Assembly: GCA_900551945.1 (NCBI GenBank)
Contig: URYE01000016.1
Location: 1 to 40,839, forward strand
Source: an uncultured Eubacterium sp.
GTDB taxonomy: Bacteria > Bacillota > Clostridia > Lachnospirales > Lachnospiraceae
Direction: 5' to 3'
Length of the DNA stretch: 40,839 nt
Shown here: positions 25,156 to 34,025 of the stretch, piece by piece
Layout: the number at the start of each line of letters is the position of its first letter
Numbering within the stretch: position 1 is the stretch's first letter
Program-made: the position numbers and the translations under genes
The notes under the pieces: model-generated
Seen by the model: only the letters and a program-made list of their open reading frames with translations
The model's database searches: none
What the model was told of the DNA's origin: nothing

Positions 25156-26892
25156 CTATGCCTCCTCTTTCTTAAACTGTGAATAATATATTTCTTGATA
25201 CACTTCACATGACTTTAACAACTCATCATGCGTTCCAATTCCAGCAACATTTCCATCATCAAGCACAATTATCTTGTCTGCATACATAAGAGAAGCTGCT
25301 CTTTGGGATACTATAAATACTGTTGGATTATTCTTCATCTGTCTTATTGACTTTCTAAGTGCTGCGTCTGTAGCATAGTCAAGCGCAGATGCACTGTCAT
25401 CAAGTATAAGAATTTCTGGCTTTTTAACAACAGCTCTTGCTATAGTAAGACGTTGTCTTTGTCCACCTGAAAGATTTTTACCACCCTGATCTACAAATGC
25501 GTCAAGCTTTCCGTCTTTTTTATCAACAAATTCTCTTGCCTGTGCAATCTCAAGTGCTTCCATAATTTCGCTGTCTGTAGCGTCTTTTTTACCCCACTTC
25601 ATATTCTCTCTAATTGAGCCTTTAAAAAGAAGTGCCTTTTGAAGTACGATACCAACATTTTCTCTTAGTGATTTTATACGGATATCTTTTACATTTACAC
25701 CATTGACTAATACTTCACCAGAAGTTGCGTCATAAAATCTAGGAATAAGATTGACAAGTGAAGACTTACCAGAACCTGTACCGCCGATTATGCCGACAGT
25801 CTGTCCTTTTTTAACTGAAAATGATATATCAGTAAGTGACTCAGCTCCTGCCACTTCATACTTAAGGCTAACATTCCTAAATTCAACTACATTTTCCTTA
25901 TTATCATTTTGTTTGCTATTGTCAATGCTTTCCACTCCATCAGCCATTCCCGACTTTACGGCAAATACACTGTCAATACGGTTAGCACAAGCTAACGCCT
26001 TAGTCACACTAATTACAAGGTTAGCAAGCTTAATAAGCTCTACAAGTATCTGCGACATATAGTTATAAAGCGCTACAACCTGACCTTGTAAGAGTGAGCC
26101 TTCATTTACTCTTACAGCTCCTGTCCAAAGTAATATAACGACGGCAACATTAATAATAACGTATGTCAATGGGTTCATAAGTCCTGATATCTTACCTACG
26201 AACTTTTGTAATTTGTTAAGTTGTTCGTTAGCTGTTTTAAACTCTCTTATTTCATCTTGCTGTTTATTAAATGCTCTTATTACTCTTACACCCGTAAGAT
26301 TTTGTCTTGTAATTCCAAGCACATTATCAAGTCCAGCTTGAACATTTTTATACATAGGTCTTGTTGACAAGATAATTCCAAATACTACAATCGCAAGTAC
26401 TGGTATTGTTGCAACAAATACTAACGCCGCATGAACGTCAATAGTAAATGCCATAACCATTGCACCAAATACAATAAATGGTGAACGTAAAAAAAGTCTT
26501 AATACAAGATTGACACCATTTTGAACTTGATTGATGTCACTTGTCATTCTTGTAATAAGTGTTGACGTTCCTATCGTATCCATTTCTGTGAATGAAAAGC
26601 CTTGAATGTGTTTAAACAAATGGTGTCTAAGTCCCGTAGCACAACCAACTGCTGCCTTTGCTGCAAAATACTGCGCTGTAATCGAACAAGTAAGTCCTAT
26701 TATCGCAAGCGCAACTAACATACCACACATTTTTATAATGTAACCACTGTCTTTTCCTGCTATACCAACGTCAATAACAGACGCTACAACAAGTGGTACA
26801 AATAACTCAAACAATGCTTCAAGCATTTTAAATAAAGGTGCAAATACGCACTCTTTTTTGTACTCCTTTAAATATAACCAAATTCTTTTCAT
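25156..26892 (-). CDS. ABC exporter half-transporter, degenerate ATPase site
   Basis: The partner of the downstream half-transporter, about 578 residues. Walker A (GGTGSGKSS) and the signature (LSGGQRQR) are intact. Walker B reads LILDDSASALD, with Asp in place of the catalytic Glu, and the switch His is replaced by Gln (VSQRAAS). This is the hallmark of the inactive site in heterodimeric exporters. A frame opens at 26910, but the ATG at 26892 follows AAAGGA at proper spacing and starts MKRIWLYLKEYKK, so it is preferred. It starts 57 bases after the TetM-like fusion gene, so all three may be co-transcribed. Confidence 0.92.
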   Translation of the reverse strand: MKRIWLYLKEYKKECVFAPLFKMLEALFELFVPLVVASVIDVGIAGKDSGYIIKMCGMLVALAIIGLTCSITAQYFAAKAAVGCATGLRHHLFKHIQGFSFTEMDTIGTSTLITRMTSDINQVQNGVNLVLRLFLRSPFIVFGAMVMAFTIDVHAALVFVATIPVLAIVVFGIILSTRPMYKNVQAGLDNVLGITRQNLTGVRVIRAFNKQQDEIREFKTANEQLNKLQKFVGKISGLMNPLTYVIINVAVVILLWTGAVRVNEGSLLQGQVVALYNYMSQILVELIKLANLVISVTKALACANRIDSVFAVKSGMADGVESIDNSKQNDNKENVVEFRNVSLKYEVAGAESLTDISFSVKKGQTVGIIGGTGSGKSSLVNLIPRFYDATSGEVLVNGVNVKDIRIKSLRENVGIVLQKALLFKGSIRENMKWGKKDATDSEIMEALEIAQAREFVDKKDGKLDAFVDQGGKNLSGGQRQRLTIARAVVKKPEILILDDSASALDYATDAALRKSIRQMKNNPTVFIVSQRAASLMYADKIIVLDDGNVAGIGTHDELLKSCEVYQEIYYSQFKKEEA

Positions 26893-26949
26893 AAAATAAT
26901 CCTTTCCCATAAGCCAAATTATTGAATTTAGTTTTGATTTGTAACATTT

Positions 26950-29727
26950 TTATTTCTTATTATCATCACTATCTTCAAGGTTTAATTTAGCCAATTCTTC
27001 TCCAGCTTTTGTGTGCATAATAAGATTTTTATTCTTAGGCTGTTTTTCAATATAATCACTTCTTAACTGTTCCTCTGCCCTTTTTACCTCCTTTTCAAAT
27101 TCTCTTGATGATATAAGCATACAGCCTTGACCCCTTATTATAATCTGCTCTAACCCGTCAGAAGTTGCGACTGTAACATCATACTTTCTGCCGTTTTCAT
27201 GCGCAAATCTTTCTATATATGCGTCGGCTGTTTCAGCTTCTTTAGTGTATACAACATGAATATTATGATAATCAATATATTCCGTATCATGCCCCTTTAC
27301 TCTATAAGCATCAAATACAACGATAAGCTCACACCCCGAAAGTGGTTGATAATTACACATTATATCAAGAAGTCGTCCTCTTGCTCCATCAATATTTACA
27401 CTAGCTATTTCGTTTAATTCATCCCATGCAAATATTACATTATAGCCATCAACTAACAGATATTTTTTGTTATTATTTTTATTGTTATTCGCTTTATACA
27501 CTTCTTTTTGCGTATTATCATTTGAAGTTTGTGAATAATTAAACACTCTCTTACCTGTCGATTTTTTAGACCATTTTCCAGTTCCGTCTTTATCCTTTTT
27601 ATTTGCGCCGTAAGTCTGCCTTAATATATCGTCAACTTCATCTGTACCAATCCATTCATCAGAAACAGTTCGTGCAGACTCGGCTGATGACATATTTCTT
27701 TTATTGATAGGCGTGTCTATATCTTGCTCACTATTTCGCTTTGTCCTCGCAAAATAGCTTTCAAGGTGCATATACTCCTCAACCTTGTCCCAACTTACAT
27801 TAAATCCAGAACCATGCGCACAAAAAACAGAGCCTGCTGGCTCATTCAAATCATTTTCTGAATTGTAACCGACCTTACTTATTATCTCATCGGCATTATG
27901 ACAAGGCTCGTATCCTTTAAATGTACAAAATAGCTTTCCAAGTCCCTTAGTATATGAATTGACTTCTGTTTGATAATCTCTCATATTAATAACAGGAACA
28001 CTTCCCTTTATAACAGCCATATCTTCTTGTTGCTGTTCTAGTTCAAAAGTTCCGCACATGCGCTCTATATCAGTCATTGCACGCCCTACATTAGCTGTTG
28101 GAATTTCAAGTCTATAATTATAATAAGGCTCTAATAAGACTGACTGCGCTTTCTTTAATCCTTGCCTTATCGCTCTATAAGTGGCTTGTCTAAAGTCACC
28201 ACCTTCTGTATGCTTAAGATGTGCTTTTCCTGCTACAAGTGTTATCTTCATATCAGTTATTGGCGCACCAATCAACACGCCCTTGTGTTCTTTCTCATGG
28301 ATATGTGTTATTATTAACCTTTGCCAGTTTTTATCTAACATATCCTCGCTACAATCAGCATTTATCTCAATTCCACTTCCACGTTCTGCCGGTTCAAGAA
28401 GTAAATGTACTTCTGCATAATGTCTTAACGGCTCGAAATGTCCTATTCCTTCAACCACATTTGAAATAGTTTCTCTATACACTATATTTCCTTGACCAAA
28501 TTCAACATCAATATTAAATCTTTCTTTTATAATGCTTTTTAATATCTCAATCTGAACTTCGCCCATTATCTGCGCTTGAATTTCTTGAAGACGTTCATCC
28601 CATACAATATGAAGCTCCGGTTCTTCTTCTTCTAACTGACGAAGCTTTGGAAGTGCAAGTGCTGTGTCCATTCCATCTGGAAGTATTATTTTATATGTAA
28701 GCACTGGTTCAAGAAGCGGCATACCCGACTTACTTTCTATACCAAGCCCATCTCCTGCATGAGTTTCATTAAGTCCCGTAAGAGTACATATCTGACCTGC
28801 ATACACTTCATTAACTACTTTGAACTTATTGCCAGAATACACTCTTATTTGATTGACCTTTTCTCCAATAACGTCTTTTGTTTTAAGACAACCACCTGTA
28901 ATCTTAACGTGCGTTAAACGTTCATTTTGCTCATTTCGTGTAATCTTATAAACCTTTGCACCAAACTCGCTCGGATATTCTTTACAGACTGCATACTTTT
29001 TAATGCCTCTTAATAACTCGTCTACACCTTCAAGTTTAAGTGCAGAGCCAAAATAGCAAGGAAATACTTTTCTATTTCTTATAGCTTCTGCAATATTTTT
29101 TGTTGCTACATTGCCATTTTCAAGAAACTCATCTAACAACACTTCATCGCACATTGCAACACTGTCATAAAACTCTTCTGAATTATTTATAATATTGTTT
29201 TCAGTAAAATCAATACAGCCTGTATCTAACTTATTTTTCAATTCTTCAATAAGTCTAGCTTTATTAGTTCCCTTTTGGTCCATTTTGTTGACAAATATAA
29301 ATACTGGTATTTTATATTGACTAAATAATCTCCAAAGTGTCCTTGTATGCCCCTGCACTCCATCTGCTCCACTGATTACAAGTATCGCATAATCAAGCAC
29401 TTGCAAGGTTCTTTCCATCTCTGCTGAAAAGTCAACGTGACCGGGAGTATCAAGAAGTGTTACCTGCATTGTACTGTTGTCTTTATTCTTTAAAATATCG
29501 CTGTCATTTTCAATATTATTACTTAACTCAAACTCAGCTTGTTTTGAAAATACCGTAATTCCTCTTGCTCTTTCAAGAGAGTATGTATCTAAAAATGTAT
29601 CTTTATTATCTACACGCCCAATCTTTCTTATTGTGCCTGTAGTATATAGTATTGCTTCTGACAACGTAGTTTTACCAGCATCTACATGTGCCAGAATACC
29701 TAATACAATTCTGTTGTTCACTATCAT
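26950..29727 (-). CDS. TetM/EF-G-like ribosomal GTPase fused to a YacP/Rae1-type NYN nuclease
   Basis: A 925-residue two-part protein. Residues 1 to about 640 follow the TetM/TetO ribosomal-protection family: G1 HVDAGKTT (14-21), Thr58 of switch I (RGIT), G3 DTPGH (93-97) and G4 NKMD (147-150), then EF-G-like domains including a domain IV with GGDFRQATYRA. A charged linker (about 690-750) leads to an NYN/PIN-like domain from about 755: LLVDGYNVIFAW with Asp760, VVFDAYRVKG, TKEAETADAYIE and ATSDGLEQ, closely matching B. subtilis YacP (Rae1). Rae1 cuts mRNA in the ribosomal A site, where TetM-like GTPases also bind, so targeted cleavage or rescue is possible. Tetracycline resistance is not proven. 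GTG at 29721 is an alternative start with a better SD spacing. Confidence 0.9.
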   Translation of the reverse strand: MIVNNRIVLGILAHVDAGKTTLSEAILYTTGTIRKIGRVDNKDTFLDTYSLERARGITVFSKQAEFELSNNIENDSDILKNKDNSTMQVTLLDTPGHVDFSAEMERTLQVLDYAILVISGADGVQGHTRTLWRLFSQYKIPVFIFVNKMDQKGTNKARLIEELKNKLDTGCIDFTENNIINNSEEFYDSVAMCDEVLLDEFLENGNVATKNIAEAIRNRKVFPCYFGSALKLEGVDELLRGIKKYAVCKEYPSEFGAKVYKITRNEQNERLTHVKITGGCLKTKDVIGEKVNQIRVYSGNKFKVVNEVYAGQICTLTGLNETHAGDGLGIESKSGMPLLEPVLTYKIILPDGMDTALALPKLRQLEEEEPELHIVWDERLQEIQAQIMGEVQIEILKSIIKERFNIDVEFGQGNIVYRETISNVVEGIGHFEPLRHYAEVHLLLEPAERGSGIEINADCSEDMLDKNWQRLIITHIHEKEHKGVLIGAPITDMKITLVAGKAHLKHTEGGDFRQATYRAIRQGLKKAQSVLLEPYYNYRLEIPTANVGRAMTDIERMCGTFELEQQQEDMAVIKGSVPVINMRDYQTEVNSYTKGLGKLFCTFKGYEPCHNADEIISKVGYNSENDLNEPAGSVFCAHGSGFNVSWDKVEEYMHLESYFARTKRNSEQDIDTPINKRNMSSAESARTVSDEWIGTDEVDDILRQTYGANKKDKDGTGKWSKKSTGKRVFNYSQTSNDNTQKEVYKANNNKNNNKKYLLVDGYNVIFAWDELNEIASVNIDGARGRLLDIMCNYQPLSGCELIVVFDAYRVKGHDTEYIDYHNIHVVYTKEAETADAYIERFAHENGRKYDVTVATSDGLEQIIIRGQGCMLISSREFEKEVKRAEEQLRSDYIEKQPKNKNLIMHTKAGEELAKLNLEDSDDNKK

Positions 29728-29905
29728 CTTCCTATCTGCCTTATGGCGTTTGTATTATATTCAAAAAATGAACTATAATTCATATTTGAACTAAAGTCCA
29801 TTAATATACTAACACAATGATGATAGTTATTAAAGACCAATTTTATTGATATAAAATAGCTATTAAAAAACATTCTCTGCAATTTTGTTTTAAGCCATCA
29901 TAAAG

Positions 29906-30002
29906 GTCTTGTGCAAACAAAGACTTTAACTCGTTGTTTGCATAGACTATTATAGGGTTGTAACATTAAAGAAATTTAGTTTACTTAATGCAACAACCCT
30001 AT
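29906..30002. terminator. Two hairpins between the anti-sigma and TetM-like genes
   Basis: The first hairpin pairs GTCTTGTGCAAACAA (29906-29920) with TTGTTTGCATAGAC (29934-29947). The second pairs ATAGGGTTGTAACATTAA (from 29952) with TTAATGCAACAACCCTAT (to 30002) and has a T run on the plus strand only. They lie in the 314-base gap; no gene is seen there. Confidence 0.6.
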
Positions 30003-30041
30003 TTTTAATAACTTATTATTCAATTTTAATAACTATAATAC

Positions 30042-30941
30042 TTATTCTTGCAATTCATATATTTTTATTGCTGGCATATATTTATTCATATCACCTACAG
30101 CTTCAAACTTATAACTTTTTGTAGCTGTGCTTCCATCATTTTTAGTTACTGTTACCTTTAACACTTGGCTTTGTAGCATTTTATTCATATCCATTACGCC
30201 ATTTTCATCCCTTTTAGTAATATCACCATAGTCCTGTATTAAAAAGTTCATTCCTTTAATATCCTGCTTATCATAATCCACTTCATACACATTACCTAAC
30301 TTTTGATATGTATAATACTTTCTCGTTGCTAAATTTAATGTTTGTTGTTGTAAAAGATTATGTGAATAGCAATAAGTACTCCATTTAAATCTATTATCTG
30401 AATTAATTTCAGTACCAATAAGCGCAGCAATTTCGTCTGGTAACTCATAATATGATAAAAATACTGTTGTCTTATCATTAAATTCATATTTTACTTTTGC
30501 TATATCTTCACCTTCGCATATTATTGGCAGTCTTATCATAACATTTGTTATAGTGTCTAATCTAGCCCAACTTGTCATTTCACCTAATTTATCAATAAGT
30601 ACTCTGTTGCCATTTTCTATTTTTATAAATTCTTCTTCATCATCAGAAGCATATACTTTCATAGTAAAAATATCTGATACATACGATGAATTACTTGCTT
30701 GTGTTACACTTATATTTTCTACATTTTCATTATTAATTGTATTTTCCTTGTTATTTGTTAAAATATCCACAAGCTTTACACTTGTAAGACATATAACTGC
30801 TGCTACAGCAATTGACGTTATCTTTGTAATCGTTCTTTTTCTTTTATACTTTTTGTTGTTATCAGCTTCAATTTTTTTATTTAAACTTTTCATTATATTT
30901 TCTGTAGATAAATTTAATTCTAATTCCTTTTCAACTCTCAT
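30042..30941 (-). CDS. Putative membrane anti-sigma factor
   Basis: A 299-residue protein with a short cytoplasmic N-terminus (about 1-38, basic), one membrane helix (about 40-62) and a large extracytoplasmic domain without recognised family. This topology, and its place downstream of a sigma-70-family gene on the same strand, is that of an anti-sigma or sigma-regulating protein. No zinc-finger anti-sigma motif (HxxxCxxC) is visible in the N-terminus, so binding would be by another fold. AAAGGAG precedes the ATG. The two genes are 259 bases apart rather than overlapping, which suggests a second promoter between them. Confidence 0.6.
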   Translation of the reverse strand: MRVEKELELNLSTENIMKSLNKKIEADNNKKYKRKRTITKITSIAVAAVICLTSVKLVDILTNNKENTINNENVENISVTQASNSSYVSDIFTMKVYASDDEEEFIKIENGNRVLIDKLGEMTSWARLDTITNVMIRLPIICEGEDIAKVKYEFNDKTTVFLSYYELPDEIAALIGTEINSDNRFKWSTYCYSHNLLQQQTLNLATRKYYTYQKLGNVYEVDYDKQDIKGMNFLIQDYGDITKRDENGVMDMNKMLQSQVLKVTVTKNDGSTATKSYKFEAVGDMNKYMPAIKIYELQE

Positions 30942-31092
30942 AATTATTCTCCTTTCTGTTTAAATAAGTATTCACAATCTACTTATTCTTATATAATCGC
31001 ACCATCAAATATATTTTCTCCCATCTTAATTTTTCTAAATGACGAAAACCTCCAATAAGTTCAACAAACTAAAGTCCATAATTCAAAACATA

Positions 31093-31126
31093 TTTTGCAA
31101 ATTTCTCAAATTAATACGACAGTTGC
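31093..31126. repeat. R3 repeat, copy A (upstream of the anti-sigma gene)
   Basis: TTTTGCAAATTTCTCAAA followed by ACGACAG. It shares TTTGCAAATTTCTCAA with copy B and lies about 152 bases upstream of the anti-sigma start. A GAAC/CGTC pair with a 14-base gap lies closer to the gene on the minus strand; the spacing is short for an ECF promoter. Confidence 0.55.
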
Positions 31127-31200
31127 TACGTTTTTATACAATCACAGCCCTTTACTTGTTATTTATATAAATCTTGCTTATTGCGATACATCTTAACAAC

Positions 31201-31836
31201 TTACTTGATAGCATTAAAATAGCGCTTTACTTTATTACGGCAACGCAACAGTTTTGACTTTATAGTGTTTTCATTTATTCCATAGTTAGAACTTATCTCA
31301 TTTATAGTCATACCATCATAGTGATACTGCATAAATATATCTTTATCTGGACTTTTGAGTGCCCGTATAGCTTCACCAACTTGCTCCATTCGCTCTTTAT
31401 TTACAACATAATCTTCTGGATTATCATATCTACTTTGAACTATACCCGCACTATTTTCATATACTTGTCTTTCAATATAGTCATCTGAAACATTACTATC
31501 TTTTTTATATGTATTATTTTCAAATGGTATAATATTCAATTTACTTTTCTGTCTTAATTTATTAATTGCTTTCTTTTTTGCTATTGAAGCAAGATAAGCT
31601 TTCAAATTCCAACTGTCACTATTATCAATATTAATTTTGTCAGCTTGTTTCCATATTGCAAAAAACACATCTGAAACAACTTCTTCAATATCTTCCTTTT
31701 CCATAGTGTTTCCAATCTGCCTTACAATAATTGAACCAACGTAATTTTTATATTTTTCAACACATTCTTCATATACTTTTATATCACGTTGCCTTAGTCT
31801 TACAAATAACTCCTCATCTGTCTTTAATTGTGTCAT
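31201..31836 (-). CDS. Sigma-70 family (ECF-like) RNA polymerase sigma factor
   Basis: A compact sigma factor of about 211 residues. Region 2 carries the core-binding and -10-recognition helices (VVSDVFFAIWKQ, then AYLASIAKKKAINKLR). Region 4 carries a helix-turn-helix (MTINEISSNYGINENTIKSK) for the -35. The linker between them (about 100-145) is longer than in most ECF factors. A frame opens at 31872, but the ATG at 31836 follows GGAGGTGGGAGA at proper spacing, so it is used. The downstream gene is a probable anti-sigma factor. It likely responds to an envelope signal; the target promoters are unknown. Confidence 0.87.
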   Translation of the reverse strand: MTQLKTDEELFVRLRQRDIKVYEECVEKYKNYVGSIIVRQIGNTMEKEDIEEVVSDVFFAIWKQADKINIDNSDSWNLKAYLASIAKKKAINKLRQKSKLNIIPFENNTYKKDSNVSDDYIERQVYENSAGIVQSRYDNPEDYVVNKERMEQVGEAIRALKSPDKDIFMQYHYDGMTINEISSNYGINENTIKSKLLRCRNKVKRYFNAIK

Positions 31837-31985
31837 TCTCCCACCTCCGTCAAGTCCTTTAATTAATGTCAATACTTACTTCTAAATATATAATCACATA
31901 TTTTTTGAAAAAGTTGCATAATTTATTAAATATTTTATAAATCTTAATAAAAATACTTCCTCTTTTTACAAATATAAAAAACACA

Positions 31986-32056
31986 CTTTGCAAATTTCTC
32001 AAGCTATTTTAACAGTCACTCAATTTCCAATTTGTTGCTTATTGTTTTTATAAAAT
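31986..32056. repeat. R3 repeat, copy B (upstream of the sigma gene)
   Basis: CTTTGCAAATTTCTCAAG then TTTTAACAGTCACT, followed by further sequence shared with copy C (ATT.CCAATT and TTGTTTTTATA). The core starts about 150 bases upstream of the sigma-factor start, almost the same distance as copy A from its gene. Confidence 0.6.
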
Positions 32057-32110
32057 ATAAGCAACAAATAAAAAGACGGAAATAAGAATTAATCTTACTC
32101 CGTCTTTTTT
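32031..32110. terminator. Two hairpins downstream of the binding-lipoprotein gene
   Basis: AAAAGACGG (32071-32079) pairs with CCGTCTTTT (32100-32108), with T-rich tails on both strands: a clear terminator for the minus-strand lipoprotein gene. Next to it, TTTGTTGCTTA (32031-32041) pairs perfectly with TAAGCAACAAA (32058-32068), overlapping the end of R3 copy B. Confidence 0.8.
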
Positions 32111-32214
32111 ATTGCTTCATTATTTCACTTTTAGTTTTGTTGGTTTTTTATTAGGTTTATAGGTTAATTTAATCTATTATTATATTGATAATAATATTCC
32201 TGTTTTAATTAATT

Positions 32215-33813
32215 TTACTTATTATTTAATGACTTTAATACTTCATTAACTGCTGTTCCTACTGTTGAATTATAATAATCCATACCTTCAGAAATAGTCA
32301 TATATCCTAAAGCTGTCTGAGATATTACATAATTTCTTGCTGTATTGATATCAGTAATATTTTCTGATAAAGCTGTTGTTACAGGAAGCGCAACTTCAAC
32401 CTGTGAATTGTTAATAAAGAAATCAACACTCTTTTGTGCAAGTTCTGGAATTTGTGCAATACCTGGGTCAGCGCCATTAGGTGTTGCTGTTGAATCTTTA
32501 TACTTAGCAATTGCAAGTAATGGGTCAATATTGTTGTTCTGCTGCAATGTAGATGGCTTCTCTGGCGATGGAAGTAAATGGAACTCTCCATCTTTATATG
32601 TTGATACGCTATCTTCTTTACCTTGTACAGTTACACTTTCAGCAATATTATCCCAATGAGTACCCTTTGCTCCGTATGTCCAAGCTGTCTGACCATCTCC
32701 ACCATCTAACATAGGTTCAATAAAATACTTAAATGTACCTTCTGGGTTCTTACATTGTGAAGTAATACACCATGTACCTGAAAGTCTTTCTGTATACTTT
32801 CCAAGCTCTTTAATAGGCTTTAATTCAATAAGTTCTCCATCGAGTCCTTTAACTTCAAGATTAGTTTTAAGTGTATATGCCCATTTTCCTGCCCAATATG
32901 TAAATACACCTGACTCTGATGATGGGTCTGTTGTATAGAATTTATCTCTTGCATTAGCTGTAGAGTTATTAACTGTTTCCTTATCAATTACACCGTCAGC
33001 AACACCTCGTCTAATTCTTTCAAGAGCTTCCTCCATACTCTTTTCACTAAAACCATCAACATATTCTCCTGAAGCATTTTGATAGAAAGTATAGTGAGCA
33101 GAACCATAAAACTCTGGTAGATAATTAGTATATGGTGCTTCTTTACTAATAAAGCCAGGTGCTGATATTACATAATGACCTTTTGTTTCTTTTAACTTCT
33201 TTAAATAACTATAGTATGTTTCAAAATCCATAGTTTTATCTTCCATTTCAGAAGAGTCTATTCCAGCTTCTGTAAGCCATGCCTTTTTAACATAAGTAAC
33301 ACAACCACCACCTCTTGTAGTTGGAAGTCCATACAATGCCTTCTGTCCATCTGAGCCTTGAATAATACAAGAGTCAATTACACTTTGTGATGTACTTGTC
33401 ATTCTTCCTGAGTTTTTAGGCTCTGAATTATTCCAAGCAGTTGTCATATCCCATAAGAAACCATTTGACGCATACATAGCATAATAATCTGATGACAACT
33501 GGACTACATCTGGCATTGTTGTATCTGAATTGAAAGCATTAGCTACAGCATCATAATAACCCGAATGGTCAGGCCTTACCCAGTCGACCTTAAGACCTGT
33601 AATACTCTCAAGATAATCATAGAACTGCTGTGCTCCATTAGATACACCCACAACCGTATCTGCCATAACTCTTATTGAGTCAGGCTTTGTTACGCCCTCT
33701 TCTGACGATGTAGAATTACTATTGCTACCACCATTACTTCCACAAGCTACAAGACTCATTACAGATGTCAGCGCAAGACCTGTAGCCGCAAGTTTTTTAA
33801 TACTTTTCTTCAT
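32215..33813 (-). CDS. Extracellular solute-binding lipoprotein (oligosaccharide type)
   Basis: A 532-residue binding protein of an ABC importer. The signal peptide ends in the lipobox LVAC with Cys24, then a Ser/Asn/Gly-rich linker. Length and overall pattern (YDAVANAFNSDTTMPDVVQL, and a YGLPTTRGGG ligand-region motif) fit the long LipO-like binding proteins of carbohydrate importers in Clostridia. No permease genes lie beside it in the window. It is divergent from an AraC regulator and close to a GH95 fucosidase, so a role in taking up fucosylated or related glycans is likely but inferred. AGGGG precedes the ATG. Confidence 0.85.
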   Translation of the reverse strand: MKKSIKKLAATGLALTSVMSLVACGSNGGSNSNSTSSEEGVTKPDSIRVMADTVVGVSNGAQQFYDYLESITGLKVDWVRPDHSGYYDAVANAFNSDTTMPDVVQLSSDYYAMYASNGFLWDMTTAWNNSEPKNSGRMTSTSQSVIDSCIIQGSDGQKALYGLPTTRGGGCVTYVKKAWLTEAGIDSSEMEDKTMDFETYYSYLKKLKETKGHYVISAPGFISKEAPYTNYLPEFYGSAHYTFYQNASGEYVDGFSEKSMEEALERIRRGVADGVIDKETVNNSTANARDKFYTTDPSSESGVFTYWAGKWAYTLKTNLEVKGLDGELIELKPIKELGKYTERLSGTWCITSQCKNPEGTFKYFIEPMLDGGDGQTAWTYGAKGTHWDNIAESVTVQGKEDSVSTYKDGEFHLLPSPEKPSTLQQNNNIDPLLAIAKYKDSTATPNGADPGIAQIPELAQKSVDFFINNSQVEVALPVTTALSENITDINTARNYVISQTALGYMTISEGMDYYNSTVGTAVNEVLKSLNNK

Positions 33814-33871
33814 AAATTAAACCCCTTTTCTTTATATTATTTTTCATTCGTTCTCACGTCTAAGTTATCCT

Positions 33872-33908
33872 ATGTATAATATTATACATTTATAAACAAC
33901 TTTGTTAA
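33872..33908 (-). promoter_or_regulatory. Lipoprotein promoter overlapped by a perfect palindrome
   Basis: On the minus strand, TTAACA (33908-33903), a 16-base spacer and TATAAT (33886-33881). The -10 lies inside a perfect 18-bp palindrome, ATGTATAATATTATACAT (33872-33889), a candidate operator. The divergent AraC promoter lies about 45 bases away. Confidence 0.55.
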
Positions 33909-33951
33909 TAGCATTTTATTAAAGTTTACTAGCATTTCTTGACTTTTATAA

Positions 33952-33980
33952 TTGACTTTTGTAAATGTCTTACTTATAAT
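33952..33980 (+). promoter_or_regulatory. Promoter of the first AraC gene
   Basis: TTGACT (33952-33957), a 17-base spacer and TATAAT (33975-33980), near consensus. Transcription would start near 33987, inside a longer open frame that begins at 33939, so translation must start downstream at 34026. Confidence 0.75.
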
Positions 33981-34025
33981 TGTTTTTATAATAATAGAAC
34001 GTGTTTTATACAATTGGAGGCACTT

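Noticed and set aside
26950..29727. Calling the fusion protein a tetracycline-resistance determinant
   Set aside because: The GTPase part is in the TetM-like family, but it is visibly diverged and carries an extra nuclease domain. Resistance cannot be inferred from motifs alone.
31093..32019. R3 as the -35/-10 promoter of the sigma regulon
   Set aside because: Copy C lies well upstream of a separate, good promoter (39908-39937), and the motif does not split into two conserved boxes at promoter spacing. It is kept only as a repeat of unknown role.
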